The notes: a model not told the origin generated them from the letters alone. Positions 38,169 to 47,946 are shown, counted from the first letter of the stretch. The stretch: 64,000 nucleotides of DNA from Novosphingobium sp. SCN 66-18 (GCA_001725355.1 MEGD01000012.1:1-64000); one strand, 5' to 3'. Numbers and translations: made by a program.

Positions 38169-39680
38169 ATGCCCGCGCCACGCGATTTCACTGACACAAC
38201 CGGCCGCAAGATTCCCACGGCCTGGCACGCGTTGGCGCCCATACTCGGGGTGGCGCTGGTGTTCCGGCTGGCGATGGCGAGCCAGACCATTGTCCACCAG
38301 CCGGATGAAATCTGGCAGTATCTGGAGCCCGCCTGGGGCCGCCTGACCGGCCACTGGATCGTGGCATGGGAATTCCACGAAGGCATTCGCGGCTGGCTGG
38401 TGCCGATGCTGCTCACTCCGTCGCTCGCGCTCGGCCACGCGATCGCGCCGGACACGATGCTGCACCTGTGGTTGACACGGGGCCTGCTGGGCCTGCTGTC
38501 GCTGGGCGTGGTCGCCAGCTTCTTTGCCATGGGCGAACGGATCAGCCGGCAACACGCGATCATCGCCGGTTGGGTCGGCGCGATATGGGTGGAAATCTTC
38601 TACTTCGCGGCACGGCCTTCGGGCGACGGGATTGCGCTGACGCTGACCGTGCCAGCGCTCTGTCTGGCGATGCGATTGCGTGAACGCCCGTCGATGAGCC
38701 TTGCCGGGATGCTGGGTCTGCTCCTTGGCCTCGCTTTCATCGTTCGCTTCCAGTACGCGCCCGCGCTGGCGCTGATCGGTCTGCTCGCGGTTAGCGGCGA
38801 TCCGCGCCGCACGCTGCTGCCACTCGCCGGCGGAAGCCTCGTGGCGATCGCCCTTGGCGCGCTCGCGGACATGGCGGCGGGCGCGCCGCCCTTGCTGTGG
38901 CTGTGGCGCAATTTCGCGATCAACCTGGGCGAAAACCGCAGCGCCTCGTTCGGCACCCAGCCGCCGTGGTGGTACGTGACGCAGATCGGCGCGACCTGGC
39001 ATATCGCCATGCTCGTCCTGCTGCCCTCGCTCGTAGCCGGTGCGCGCCGCTTTCCGTTCGTGGCGCTCATCGCGCTGGTCGTGATCGCCAGCCACTCGCT
39101 GATCCCCCACAAGGAATACCGCTTTGTCATCCTCGCCATCGCGCTGGCCGTGTTTCTGGCAGCGATCGGGTCTGTCGACCTCTGGAAGGTACTGGCGGGG
39201 CGCTGGCGGGCAGCGGAGCGCATCAACGCCACCATCGTGCTCTGCGTGCTGTGGTTCCTGCTCTCCGCCGTCATCGGCGCGACCAAGCCGTTCAGCGCCT
39301 ATTGGGGGAATGGGCGCGCGGCCAACACCCTGCTGGCGAAGGCAGGCAGGGTGCCCGGCATCTGCGGCCTGGCGCTTTTCCAGGAGCCGGACCTGCCGAT
39401 GGCCAACTATACCTACCTCAACCGCTCCGTTCCCGTCATGCTGCTGGAAGGCCGCCGATCGGCAGCATCGGCGCAGGCCATGGCGCCTGCCTTCAACGTG
39501 ATCATCGCGCCACGCCTGGCCGCGCCCCAATTGCCTGCTTCCTATCGGCAGGTGGAATGCCTGCAACCGCACAAGGCGCCCGAGAAGCAGAAGTTCTGCC
39601 TGTTCGCACGGCCGGGCAGTTGCACCGGTACCCCCGGCGACTTCGACTACAACACCGTGCTGCGAAGGCTGGGGCATTGA
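38169..39680 (+). CDS. Membrane mannosyltransferase-like protein, GT22 type
   Basis: A 503-residue polytopic protein. The first loop has HQPDEIWQYLEP (residues 43-54), and HKEYRF at 314-319 matches the HKEERF-type motif of the GT22 family (ALG9, ALG12, PIG-B and bacterial relatives), which transfer mannose from a dolichyl- or polyprenyl-phosphate donor. This assignment rests on these motifs. The gene is 53 bases after the GT39-like gene, and its stop overlaps the TTG start of the Sel1 gene. Confidence 0.78.
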   Translation: MPAPRDFTDTTGRKIPTAWHALAPILGVALVFRLAMASQTIVHQPDEIWQYLEPAWGRLTGHWIVAWEFHEGIRGWLVPMLLTPSLALGHAIAPDTMLHLWLTRGLLGLLSLGVVASFFAMGERISRQHAIIAGWVGAIWVEIFYFAARPSGDGIALTLTVPALCLAMRLRERPSMSLAGMLGLLLGLAFIVRFQYAPALALIGLLAVSGDPRRTLLPLAGGSLVAIALGALADMAAGAPPLLWLWRNFAINLGENRSASFGTQPPWWYVTQIGATWHIAMLVLLPSLVAGARRFPFVALIALVVIASHSLIPHKEYRFVILAIALAVFLAAIGSVDLWKVLAGRWRAAERINATIVLCVLWFLLSAVIGATKPFSAYWGNGRAANTLLAKAGRVPGICGLALFQEPDLPMANYTYLNRSVPVMLLEGRRSAASAQAMAPAFNVIIAPRLAAPQLPASYRQVECLQPHKAPEKQKFCLFARPGSCTGTPGDFDYNTVLRRLGH

Positions 39681-40300
39681 CGGGCCGGTTCCTCGCCCCG
39701 TTGGCGATGGCCTGCGCCGCGCTGGCTTCCTGCACATCCCAGCACGGTGACGACCTCGCCGCGGGCCGCACTGCGCAAGCGGAGCGCGCCTTCGCCGTTT
39801 GCTCCACCGCCGGCCTTTCGGAAACCGTGCTGGCGCAAGGGAGGCCGGTAGAGGACACGCCGGCCGGAGCCTGCGCGGTCAAGGCAGCGGATGCCGGCAG
39901 CGTTCAGGCGGCGCTTTTCCTGGGCGACTTCTACCGCGCCGCCTCCACGCATCCCAACCGCGCCTGGGACCGGATCGATACGTTCGGACGCGAAACGCAC
40001 TGGTATCGCGAAGCGGCCAAACGCGGGTCCGCGCGTGGCCAGTTTCTCGTCGCGAGCGAAGGCGATCGGCATCCGTACATGCCGCTGCACGACAATCTGC
40101 TCGACTGGTACATCCAGTCCGCGCGGCAAGGCAACGATCAGGCCGCGCTCGCGATCGCCCGCGCCTACAAGCTGGGGCGCATCCAGCCCGCGGAGTTGCA
40201 CGATTTCCGCGCCTGGCTGGCGCGGAACGCCCGCCCCGGCACCGTCCGGGCGAACGTGGCGGCCGTGCTTGAGGAGGACCACGCGCCGATCATCAACTGA
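39677..40300 (+). CDS. Sel1-repeat lipoprotein
   Basis: A 207-residue lipoprotein. The signal (MTGRFLAPLAMACAALASC) ends in a lipobox with Cys19. Three Sel1-like helical repeats follow: AGSVQAALFLGDFYRAA, RGSARGQFLVASEGD and GNDQAALAIARAYKLG. Such proteins bridge components of envelope assemblies. The start is TTG 39677, overlapping the stop of the GT22-like gene as TTGA, so it belongs to the same operon and may act in the same glycan system. Confidence 0.8.
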   Translation: MTGRFLAPLAMACAALASCTSQHGDDLAAGRTAQAERAFAVCSTAGLSETVLAQGRPVEDTPAGACAVKAADAGSVQAALFLGDFYRAASTHPNRAWDRIDTFGRETHWYREAAKRGSARGQFLVASEGDRHPYMPLHDNLLDWYIQSARQGNDQAALAIARAYKLGRIQPAELHDFRAWLARNARPGTVRANVAAVLEEDHAPIIN

Positions 40301-40324
40301 CCGGCGCGCAAGGATCCTCCTTGC

Positions 40325-42916
40325 CTATTCGGCAGCGGCCTTCTTTGCCGCGGGCTTCTTCGCCGCCGCTTTCTTCTCGCCAGCCGCCTTCTTGGGCGCC
40401 GCCTTCTTCGGCGCGGCCTTCTTCGCCGGAGCCTTCTTCTTGCCCTTTGCCGGCCCCTTGGCGGCGCGCTCGTCGATCAGGACGATCGCTTCCTCCAGCG
40501 TCAGCGCTTCGGGCTGCTTGTCGCGCGGGAGCGTGGCGTTGGTGGTGCCGTCGGTGACGTAGGGGCCGTAGCGCCCCGCCATCAGCTTGATCTCGCCACC
40601 AGACGTCGGATGCGGCCCGAAGGTCTTCAGCGGTTCGGCGGGCGCGCGCGATCCCCGCGCCGCCGCGCCACTGGCCGCTTCGGCCAGCTTGACCACGGCG
40701 GCGTTCATGCCCGTTTCGAACACTTCGGCGGTGGAGCGCAGCCGCGCATACTTGCCGTCATGCGCCAGATAGGGGCCATAGCGCCCGATGCTGGCCGTGA
40801 TCGGCTTGCCGCTTTCGGGATGCGCCCCGATCTCGCGCGGGAGGCTGAGGAGTTTAAGCGCCCATTCCAGATCAAGTTCGGGAATGTCCTTGGGGATCGA
40901 GGCGCGCTTGGCTTCCTTGCCTTCGCCCAGCTGGATGTAGGGGCCGAACCGGCCCGACCGGCGCACCACCTCGAGACCGGTGGCCGGGTCCTTGCCCAGC
41001 GCGCCATCCTCGTCCCCGCCTTCGCCATCGGCCCCGCCGGGCTGGGCGAACTTGCGGGTGAACTTGCACTCCGGATAGTTCGAGCAGGCGATGAACGCGC
41101 CATAGCGCCCGCCGCGCAAAGACAGGCGCCCTTCCCCGCACTTGGGGCACAGGCGGGGATCGCTGCCGTCCGCCTTGGGCGGGAACAGATAGTCCTCCAG
41201 GAATTCGTCGAGCGCGGCAGTCACCTCGCTCGGCTTCTTCTCCATCACCTCGTCGGACTTCGGCTTGAAATCGCGCCAGAACGCGGCCAGCACCTGCTTC
41301 CACGCCGCGCGGCCACCGGAGACGTCGTCGAGTTCGTCCTCCATGCCGGCGGTGAAATCATAGGCGACGTAGCGATCGAAAAAGCGTTCGAGAAACGCCG
41401 TCAGCATCCGCCCCGATTCCTCGGCGAAGAAACGGTTCTTCTCGGTACGGACGTAGTTGCGGTCCTTGAGCACCTGCAACGTGGCGGCATAGGTGGAAGG
41501 ACGGCCGATGCCGAGTTCCTCCAGCCGCTTGACGAGGCTCGCTTCCGAATAGCGCGGCGGCGGCTGGGTGAAGTGCTGGGTGGCGTCCACCCCGCGCTTC
41601 GCCGGGGTATCCCCCTTGTTCATCATGGGCAGCAAGCCGGAATCGTCGTCCTCCGCATCCTGCTTCTGGTCGCGCCCTTCCTCGTACACGGCCAGGAAGC
41701 CGGGGAACTTCACCACCTGCCCGGTGGCGCGCAATTCGTGGCGGCCGGTACCCTCGCGCAACGTGACCGTGGTGCGTTCCAGGCTGGCCGAGGCCATCTG
41801 GCTGGCGATCGCGCGCTTCCAGATCAGATCGTAGAGCCGCGCCTCGTCCCCCGAACCATGGCGGTCCTTGGCAAAGTCGGTCGGGCGGATCGCCTCGTGC
41901 GCTTCCTGCGCATTCTTGGCCTTGGTTTCGTAGTGCCGGGGCTTTTCGGGCAGGTAGTGCCCGTCATAGCGGTCCGAGATCGCCTTGCGGGCCATGCTGA
42001 TGGCGCTGGGGTCCATCTGCACGCCGTCGGTACGCATGTAGGTGATCGCACCGGCTTCGTAGAGCGTCTGCGCCACACGCATGGTGTGGCTGGCCGAAAA
42101 GCCCAGCTTGCGCGCCGCTTCCTGCTGCAGCGTCGACGTGGTGAACGGCGGATAGGGATTGCGCCGGGCGGGCTTGGTCTCGACCTCCTCGACGCGGAAC
42201 GTGGCGCCTTCGACGGCCGCCTTGGCGCGCATCGCCACGCCTTCGTCGCCCAGGCTCAGGCGATCGAGCTTTTCGCCGTCGAAGCGGACCAGGCGGGCCT
42301 GGAACTCGGTGCCGCCCTGCTCCAGCCGCGCGACGACCGACCAGTATTCCTGCGCGCGGAACGATTCGATCTCGCGCTCGCGCTCCACGATCAGCCGCAG
42401 CGCCACCGACTGTACGCGGCCAGCGGACTTGGCGCCCGGCAGCTTGCGCCACAGCACGGGCGAGAGGGTGAAGCCGAACAGGTAATCGAGCGCGCGGCGG
42501 GCCAGATAGGCATCGATCAGGTCCTGATCGAGCGCGCGCGGGTGCTGCATCGCCTCGGTCACGGTGGCCTTGGTGATGGCGTTGAAGGTGACTCGCTCCA
42601 CCTCCTTGGGCAGCGCGCGCCGCTTCGACAGCAGTTCGCGCACGTGCCAGGAAATCGCCTCGCCCTCACGATCGGGGTCGGTGGCAAGAATCAGGCGGTC
42701 GGCTTCCTTCGCGGCATCGGTGATCGCCTTCACGCGCGATTGCTTGTCGCCGTAAAGCTCCCAGTCCATCGCGAAGTCCTCGTCCGGGCGGACGGAGCCG
42801 TCCTTCACGGGCAGGTCGCGGACGTGGCCGTAGGAGGCGAGAACCTTGTAGCCAGGGCCAAGGTACTTCTCGATGGTCTTGGCCTTGGCCGGCGATTCAA
42901 CAATGACAAGCTGCAT
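40325..42916 (-). CDS. topA: DNA topoisomerase I
   Basis: An 863-residue type IA topoisomerase, which relaxes negative supercoils. N-terminal Toprim domain (VIVESPAKAKTIEKYLG), catalytic Tyr in GAITYMRTDGVQ, one classical zinc ribbon (CPKCGEGRL...ACSNYPECKF), then several diverged repeats with GRYGPY motifs. The last 45 residues are Lys/Ala/Pro-rich, a basic DNA-binding tail typical of alphaproteobacterial enzymes. It converges with the Sel1 gene, 24 bases away. Confidence 0.96.
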   Translation of the reverse strand: MQLVIVESPAKAKTIEKYLGPGYKVLASYGHVRDLPVKDGSVRPDEDFAMDWELYGDKQSRVKAITDAAKEADRLILATDPDREGEAISWHVRELLSKRRALPKEVERVTFNAITKATVTEAMQHPRALDQDLIDAYLARRALDYLFGFTLSPVLWRKLPGAKSAGRVQSVALRLIVEREREIESFRAQEYWSVVARLEQGGTEFQARLVRFDGEKLDRLSLGDEGVAMRAKAAVEGATFRVEEVETKPARRNPYPPFTTSTLQQEAARKLGFSASHTMRVAQTLYEAGAITYMRTDGVQMDPSAISMARKAISDRYDGHYLPEKPRHYETKAKNAQEAHEAIRPTDFAKDRHGSGDEARLYDLIWKRAIASQMASASLERTTVTLREGTGRHELRATGQVVKFPGFLAVYEEGRDQKQDAEDDDSGLLPMMNKGDTPAKRGVDATQHFTQPPPRYSEASLVKRLEELGIGRPSTYAATLQVLKDRNYVRTEKNRFFAEESGRMLTAFLERFFDRYVAYDFTAGMEDELDDVSGGRAAWKQVLAAFWRDFKPKSDEVMEKKPSEVTAALDEFLEDYLFPPKADGSDPRLCPKCGEGRLSLRGGRYGAFIACSNYPECKFTRKFAQPGGADGEGGDEDGALGKDPATGLEVVRRSGRFGPYIQLGEGKEAKRASIPKDIPELDLEWALKLLSLPREIGAHPESGKPITASIGRYGPYLAHDGKYARLRSTAEVFETGMNAAVVKLAEAASGAAARGSRAPAEPLKTFGPHPTSGGEIKLMAGRYGPYVTDGTTNATLPRDKQPEALTLEEAIVLIDERAAKGPAKGKKKAPAKKAAPKKAAPKKAAGEKKAAAKKPAAKKAAAE

Positions 42917-43037
42917 GGCGGGTATATCGTGACCTTACGCGTATGTGTACGCGCGAGGGTGGCGATGCCGCACGCCGATCGTCAAGCCTTGCCTTGCGCC
43001 GATCATCCCACTGCCTTGATCGTGACGAACAAAGGCG

Positions 43038-43721
43038 TCACCCGAACACCTCGGCCAGCCGGTTGTCCGAATGGCCCAGCAGCCGGTAGAGCGCGAGCGT
43101 CAACGCGGTTCCGCCCACCGCCATCAGCGCGGCCACCGCGTTGCCGAGAATGGTCCCTCCGACTCCTCCGGTGATCGACGGACCGGACAGCGCGGAAGCC
43201 AGCCCTTGGGCAACGCCCACGCCCGCCAGCGGCACCACCAGCAGCATCATGCAGATCACATAGACCAGCGCGATCGACACCATCGACGCGCGGGTGTGCC
43301 GCCAGCTTGCGCCCATCGCTTCGGTCGCGCGCATGCCCTGGCCGATGATGTAGGGCCAGGTCAGCGACCAGCGCGCCAGCAGCAGCAGGCCCGGAACGAT
43401 CAGCAGAGCGAAACCCAGCATCATGCCGAGCGTGGTGAGAATGCTGGCGCCGACGACCGAGAGATAGCGCCTGCCTGTGACGGAGGGGGACAGCAGCCCA
43501 TCCGTGGCCAGCATCTGCTCCATCAGGTGATACTGGATCAGGAACGAGGCGATCGTGCCGCCAAACTGCCCCCCGCTATCCCCTAGCAGGACATCAACGA
43601 TCGAGGTGACCGCCACGATGCCAAGCCCCGCCAGCAGCGACAGGCGGGCGTGGCGGGACAGGGTGCCACCGAACTCGGAAAAGATCTCGCTTACGCTGAC
43701 TTTCCGTTCTCCGTCCGCCAT
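43038..43721 (-). CDS. Multi-pass membrane protein of unknown function
   Basis: A 227-residue protein with about five hydrophobic helices. The charged N-terminus (GERKVSVSEIFSEFGGTLSRHARLS) and the LIVPGLLLLARWSLTWPYI helix resemble the YciC/DUF975 or glycerophosphodiesterase membrane-domain group, but I cannot assign it firmly. It lies 20 bases after an exported unknown protein gene on the same strand. Confidence 0.75.
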   Translation of the reverse strand: MADGERKVSVSEIFSEFGGTLSRHARLSLLAGLGIVAVTSIVDVLLGDSGGQFGGTIASFLIQYHLMEQMLATDGLLSPSVTGRRYLSVVGASILTTLGMMLGFALLIVPGLLLLARWSLTWPYIIGQGMRATEAMGASWRHTRASMVSIALVYVICMMLLVVPLAGVGVAQGLASALSGPSITGGVGGTILGNAVAALMAVGGTALTLALYRLLGHSDNRLAEVFG

Positions 43722-43741
43722 GCAACCCTGTCCTTCCGTTC

Positions 43742-44746
43742 CTAGCGCAGAGAGACGATCTGCCCCACCATCTGATCATTCGCGAGCGCGGCCGCCTTGG
43801 TCGCCCCCTGTTCGTAATTGCCGGGCTTGGCGGTGAATTCGAACTTGCGCGTCTTGCCGAAGCGCATTCCGCCGAAGCCCATCGCCGCCATCACCCCGCC
43901 GCCGACGTTGGCCGCCGCCTGCGTGGTCTTGTCGAGGTTGCTGGACGCATCCTGCTTGTCAACGAAATCTCCATCCACCGACACGCCCTGGTTGAGCGTG
44001 ACCGTCACGGTCTTGCCGTTCGGCCCCAGCGCGGTCATCCGCGAATAGCCCGGCGTGACGGAAAGGTTGGCGTTGACCTCTAGCCCGCCGAAGCTGAACG
44101 CGCCCGGGCGCTTCTGGTCGGAAAAGTCGATCAGGTAGGTCACGTCCAGCACGGGCACGCCAGCCGCCTTGGCGTAGTTCGACAGTGCGCCGCTGGCCTG
44201 CCCGGCGGACATGTTGAGGCCGATGCTGGACATGCCGCTACCGGTGAAATCGCCCGGCAGCAGGATCAGCGTGGGCAGCACCGTGGGCTTCATGTAGGTG
44301 GCCTTGCCCTTGCTGCCCTTTTCAAGCTGGATGCCGATTTCGACCGGCGGTTGCTGTCCGTGCGGGTTGGCCAGGGCCGGCGCGGCGAAGACGGCGGCCG
44401 GGTCCTGCACCGTCAGGCCAGCGGCATTCAGCTTGGCGACGAAATCGGCATAGGCCGCGTCGGCGATCGCCTGCATCATTTCCGGGGTGACGCCGACGAG
44501 CGAACTCTTGGCCTTGGTCGCCCCTCCGAACGCCCCCATCAGGCCGCCCGAGGCCTTGGTCTGATCGGTCGATTCGAAAATGAAGCCAACGTTGAACGCG
44601 GCAATGGCGACTTGCGAAGCGCCTTTTACCGCGTCCTTGCCCTGCACCTTGACCGGTGCGTCATCGCCCGCCCAGGCAACGCTGAGCGCGGTCATCAGGA
44701 AGCCTGCCGCTGCAGCGGCAAGCACAAACGTGCTGCGGAAATTCAT
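43742..44746 (-). CDS. Exported protein of unknown function
   Basis: A 334-residue protein with a signal peptide (residues 1-26, LSVAWA). The mature part is rich in Gly, Ala and Val and shows no domain that I recognise; it has a Gly-rich segment (GGLMGAFGGATKAKSSLVG) and a repeated GFGGMRFGK pattern near the C-terminus. It is followed by the membrane protein at 43038-43721, probably in one operon. The pair may act at the envelope. Confidence 0.75.
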   Translation of the reverse strand: MNFRSTFVLAAAAAGFLMTALSVAWAGDDAPVKVQGKDAVKGASQVAIAAFNVGFIFESTDQTKASGGLMGAFGGATKAKSSLVGVTPEMMQAIADAAYADFVAKLNAAGLTVQDPAAVFAAPALANPHGQQPPVEIGIQLEKGSKGKATYMKPTVLPTLILLPGDFTGSGMSSIGLNMSAGQASGALSNYAKAAGVPVLDVTYLIDFSDQKRPGAFSFGGLEVNANLSVTPGYSRMTALGPNGKTVTVTLNQGVSVDGDFVDKQDASSNLDKTTQAAANVGGGVMAAMGFGGMRFGKTRKFEFTAKPGNYEQGATKAAALANDQMVGQIVSLR

Positions 44747-44859
44747 GATAGTCCCCCATCCCGAAACGTTTCCGCGACCCGCTTATGTTGCGAATCATTA
44801 CGGGGAGACGGGACGCACGCAAGCGGATTTCACGGGGAGAAGCGGCAGGAGCCGCGAAA

Positions 44860-45207
44860 TCAGGCGGTCCTGCGCCAGGCCAGCAGGAACCCAAGCCCGA
44901 GCAGCACGTCGATGGCCGCGAACACGGCCACCGCCGGCGCGGCCCGCCCCTGCGCGAACAGCGCCAGCGCGGGCAGGCCGAACACCAGCTTTTCCCCCAC
45001 CGCGCACGGCATCAACGCACGATAGCGCGCCGGATCGCCGCCAATGATCCAGAACACCGCCTGGAACACCAGCGCGACCCCGATGAAGCCCAGCGAAACT
45101 TCGGCCCCGCGTTCGGGCAGCGGCGCGAGATAGAGCGGCGCCAGCACCACGATCCCGTAGAGCGCCGCCCAGCGGAACATGCGGCGCGCGAAACGGTGGT
45201 CCTGCAT
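44860..45207 (-). CDS. Small four-helix membrane protein
   Basis: A 115-residue protein with four predicted helices (for example AALYGIVVLAPLYLA and FIGVALVFQAVFWIIGG). I recognise no named family, though similar short proteins are common in sphingomonads. ATG 45207 is chosen, since upstream in-frame residues do not look conserved. It lies 19 bases after dprA on the same strand. Confidence 0.75.
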   Translation of the reverse strand: MQDHRFARRMFRWAALYGIVVLAPLYLAPLPERGAEVSLGFIGVALVFQAVFWIIGGDPARYRALMPCAVGEKLVFGLPALALFAQGRAAPAVAVFAAIDVLLGLGFLLAWRRTA

Positions 45208-45226
45208 AATCCCTCTCCTGCCGCCC

Positions 45227-46372
45227 CTAGACCAGCGAAACGCGGCCGGCGGCATGGCGCACCAGCCGTCCGGCGATTTCCAGTTCGATCAGCGCCATCT
45301 GCACCGCGCCGGGCGATGCGCCGCTCTGCCGGACGAGTTCGTCGACCGCGACGGGAGCCGCGCCCAGCAGGGCCTCGATATCGGCGGGGGTTTCCTCCTC
45401 CGCGAAGGACGGCGCAAGGGCTTCCGGTTCGCGCAACGGCGATCGCGGCGCGCCGCCGAAGTCCCGCAGCAATTCCAGCACGTCCTCGGGCGACTGGACC
45501 AGCACCGCGCCATCGCGGATCAGCTGGTTGCAGCCGTGCGAGCGGCTGTCGAGCGGGGAGCCGGGAATGGCCATGACCTCGCGCCCCGCCTCCCCAGCCA
45601 GCCGCGCCGTGATCAGCGAGCCGGACTTCGGCGCGGCCTCCACCACCAGCGTACCCGTGGCGAGGCCCGCGATGATGCGGTTGCGGTGCGGAAAATGGCG
45701 CGCGAGCGGTTCGGTGCCGGGCGGCATCTCGGCGATCAGCAGGCCCTTTTCCGCCACCTCTTCCTGCAAGGCGGTGTTTTCGGGCGGATAGGCAATGTCG
45801 ATCCCGCTGGCGATCACGCCCACGGTACCGCCGCCCTCCGCCATGGCGGCGAGCGCGCCCCGGTGCGCGGCGGCATCGATCCCGCGCGCAAGGCCCGAGA
45901 TCACGGCGCATCCGGCCTGCGCCAGCGCGGCGCCGAAATCGCGCGCCAGCTTGACTGCGCCGGCCGAGGCATTGCGCGCACCGACGATGGCGACCGAGGG
46001 ACGCTGCAACAGCGCGTCGTCGCCGCGCACCGTCAGGATCGGTGGCGGGTTGTCCAGCGCGGCCAGCAAGGCGGGATAGGCGGGGGAATCGTGGAAGAGA
46101 TAGCGGGCTCCCAGCGCGCGAACGCGGGCGATCTCGGTGCTGACCCGCGCTTCGGGTGCGGGAGTTACGCGGCCGCCGCCGCGCGCCGCCAGTTCGGGCA
46201 AGGCCTCCAGCGCGGCGGTTGCGCGGCCGTAGCGCCGCAACAAATGGAAGTAGCTGGCAGGCCCGATGTGCGGCGTGCGCAGCAGGCGGATTCGAGCGAA
46301 CGCCTCCTCGCGCGCAAGGGCAAACGGGGTATCGGCGGGCCGCGCAGGATCGGGCACGCCGCGCGCGCTCAC
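45227..46372 (-). CDS. dprA: DNA-processing protein DprA
   Basis: A 381-residue DprA, which loads RecA on incoming single-stranded DNA during transformation. The Rossmann-like core has VAIVGARNASAGAVKLA, ISGLARGIDAAAHRGAL, GVIASGIDIAYPPEN, FPHRNRIIAGL and GSLITARLAGE, followed by a C-terminal winged-helix-like domain. The GTG 46372 start overlaps the plsY stop (GTGA). No other competence gene is in the window. Confidence 0.93.
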   Translation of the reverse strand: MSARGVPDPARPADTPFALAREEAFARIRLLRTPHIGPASYFHLLRRYGRATAALEALPELAARGGGRVTPAPEARVSTEIARVRALGARYLFHDSPAYPALLAALDNPPPILTVRGDDALLQRPSVAIVGARNASAGAVKLARDFGAALAQAGCAVISGLARGIDAAAHRGALAAMAEGGGTVGVIASGIDIAYPPENTALQEEVAEKGLLIAEMPPGTEPLARHFPHRNRIIAGLATGTLVVEAAPKSGSLITARLAGEAGREVMAIPGSPLDSRSHGCNQLIRDGAVLVQSPEDVLELLRDFGGAPRSPLREPEALAPSFAEEETPADIEALLGAAPVAVDELVRQSGASPGAVQMALIELEIAGRLVRHAAGRVSLV

Positions 46373-46983
46373 TTGGCGCTGCCGCTCCCCGAACCGACCC
46401 GGGGTTCGGTGCCCGCGCGCAGCCGGGCTATATTGGCGCGGTGCAGCCACAGGATCATCACCGCCAGCACCGCGAGAACGGGCGCGTACTGTCCATAGCC
46501 CGCCGCGAACGCCGCAAGTGGTGCGGCCAGCGCGGCGCACATGCCGCCCAGCGAGGAAATGCGCGAGGCGAACAGCACGCCCAGCCACACCAGAGCATAG
46601 ACAAGGCCGATCGGCCAGGCGAGCGCGAGCGAAATACCCATCATCGTCGCCACGCCCTTGCCGCCCTTGAAGCGCAACCACACCGGGAAGCAGTGCCCGA
46701 TCACCGCGAAAAACGCCGCCAGCGCTTCCGTGCCGGGCCAGACATGCCGGGCCAGAAGCACCGCCAGCGCACCCTTTGCCAGATCCAGCAGCAGCGTGCC
46801 CGCCGCCAGTCCCTTGTTCCCCGTGCGCAGGACGTTGGTGGCACCGATGTTGCCCGAACCAATGCTGCGCAGATCCCCCGCGCCGGCAAGGTGCGTGAGA
46901 ATCAGCCCGAACGGAATTGAACCGAGCGCATAGGCGGCGAGCGAGGCGAACAGGGCATCCACGACGGCACTCTTACAATTCAT
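46369..46983 (-). CDS. plsY: Glycerol-3-phosphate acyltransferase PlsY
   Basis: A 204-residue membrane acyltransferase that makes lysophosphatidate from acyl-phosphate. Hallmarks are YALGSIPFGLIL, GSGNIGATNVLR and FKGGKGVATMMG. Five helices are predicted. ATG 46983 is chosen; a GTG just downstream is possible. It lies directly before dprA and diverges from murI across 86 bases. Confidence 0.93.
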   Translation of the reverse strand: MNCKSAVVDALFASLAAYALGSIPFGLILTHLAGAGDLRSIGSGNIGATNVLRTGNKGLAAGTLLLDLAKGALAVLLARHVWPGTEALAAFFAVIGHCFPVWLRFKGGKGVATMMGISLALAWPIGLVYALVWLGVLFASRISSLGGMCAALAAPLAAFAAGYGQYAPVLAVLAVMILWLHRANIARLRAGTEPRVGSGSGSAK

Positions 46984-47069
46984 CGCGCGGGTTCGGAAAG
47001 GGGCGTCTTTTCTTTTCGGTTCGGAAACCGATAGAAGGTAGAAGGTCCAGCAAAGGAAACCGGACAGGC

Positions 47070-47918
47070 GTGACAGCAACAGCCACGACAATACAGGCCG
47101 GGCAACCGGCCGGCCCCGCCGAAGTCGATGCCGCGGCGCCGTTGCTGGTGTTCGATTCCGGCGTGGGTGGGCTTTCGGTGCTGCACAAGGTCCGCGCGCT
47201 CCTGCCCGATGCGCCAGTGATCTACGCCGCCGACAACGCCGGCCTGCCCTATGGCACCAAGACCGAGGCGCAGATCGCCGCGCGCGTTTCCGGCCTGCTG
47301 GGCCGCATGACCGAGCGTTTCCGCCCACGCCTTGTCTGCATCGCCTGCAACACCGCCTCCACCATCGCGCTCGCTTCGGTGCGCGAGGTGCTGGAAGTGC
47401 CGATCGTGGGCACCGTGCCGGCAATCAAGCCGGCGGCGGCGATGACGCGAACCGGCGTGATCGGCCTGCTCGGCACGGAAGCCACGATCCGGCAGGTCTA
47501 TGTCGATCGGCTGGAAGCCGAATTCGCGGCGGGCAAGACGTTGCTGCGCCACGGCGCGCCGGAACTGGTGCAGGCAGCCGAAGCGCAATTGCGCGGCGAA
47601 CCGGTCGATCCGGCGGTCTATGCCCGTGCCGCCGCCGCGCTGCGCGCCATGCCGGGCGGCGACCGGATCGATACGGTGGTGCTGGCCTGCACGCATTTCC
47701 CGCTGGTGCAGCCGGAACTGGCGCGCGCTTTCGGCGGAGACGTGCGGTTCATCGATGGATCGGACGGCATCGCCCGGCGGATCGCCGCACTGACAGAAGG
47801 CCAGGCATGGAGCCGCAGGCAGGACGACGTTGCGCTGTTCACGCGCGGGGGCCAGGATGTGGAACGCCTGCGGCCCGCGCTGGCGGCCTATGGCCTGGAT
47901 CGCGTCGCGATCCTTTAG
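47070..47918 (+). CDS. murI: Glutamate racemase
   Basis: A 282-residue racemase supplying D-glutamate for peptidoglycan. FDSGVGGLSVLHKV, the first catalytic Cys in IACNTAST, and the second in LACTHFPLV are present, and AADNAGLPYG is the substrate loop. The start is GTG 47070 with a purine-rich stretch upstream, leaving about 20 extra residues ahead of the conserved core. The metallo-hydrolase gene follows after 28 bases. Confidence 0.94.
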   Translation: MTATATTIQAGQPAGPAEVDAAAPLLVFDSGVGGLSVLHKVRALLPDAPVIYAADNAGLPYGTKTEAQIAARVSGLLGRMTERFRPRLVCIACNTASTIALASVREVLEVPIVGTVPAIKPAAAMTRTGVIGLLGTEATIRQVYVDRLEAEFAAGKTLLRHGAPELVQAAEAQLRGEPVDPAVYARAAAALRAMPGGDRIDTVVLACTHFPLVQPELARAFGGDVRFIDGSDGIARRIAALTEGQAWSRRQDDVALFTRGGQDVERLRPALAAYGLDRVAIL

Positions 47919-47946
47919 GCGCGCGCTTCAAGGGGGGAACGGTTCT

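Noticed and set aside
40610-43174. Very long open frame on the plus strand opposite topA (more than 850 codons).
   Set aside because: It is the antisense of a conserved topoisomerase gene; long antisense frames are expected in such GC-rich coding DNA and it shows no family motif.
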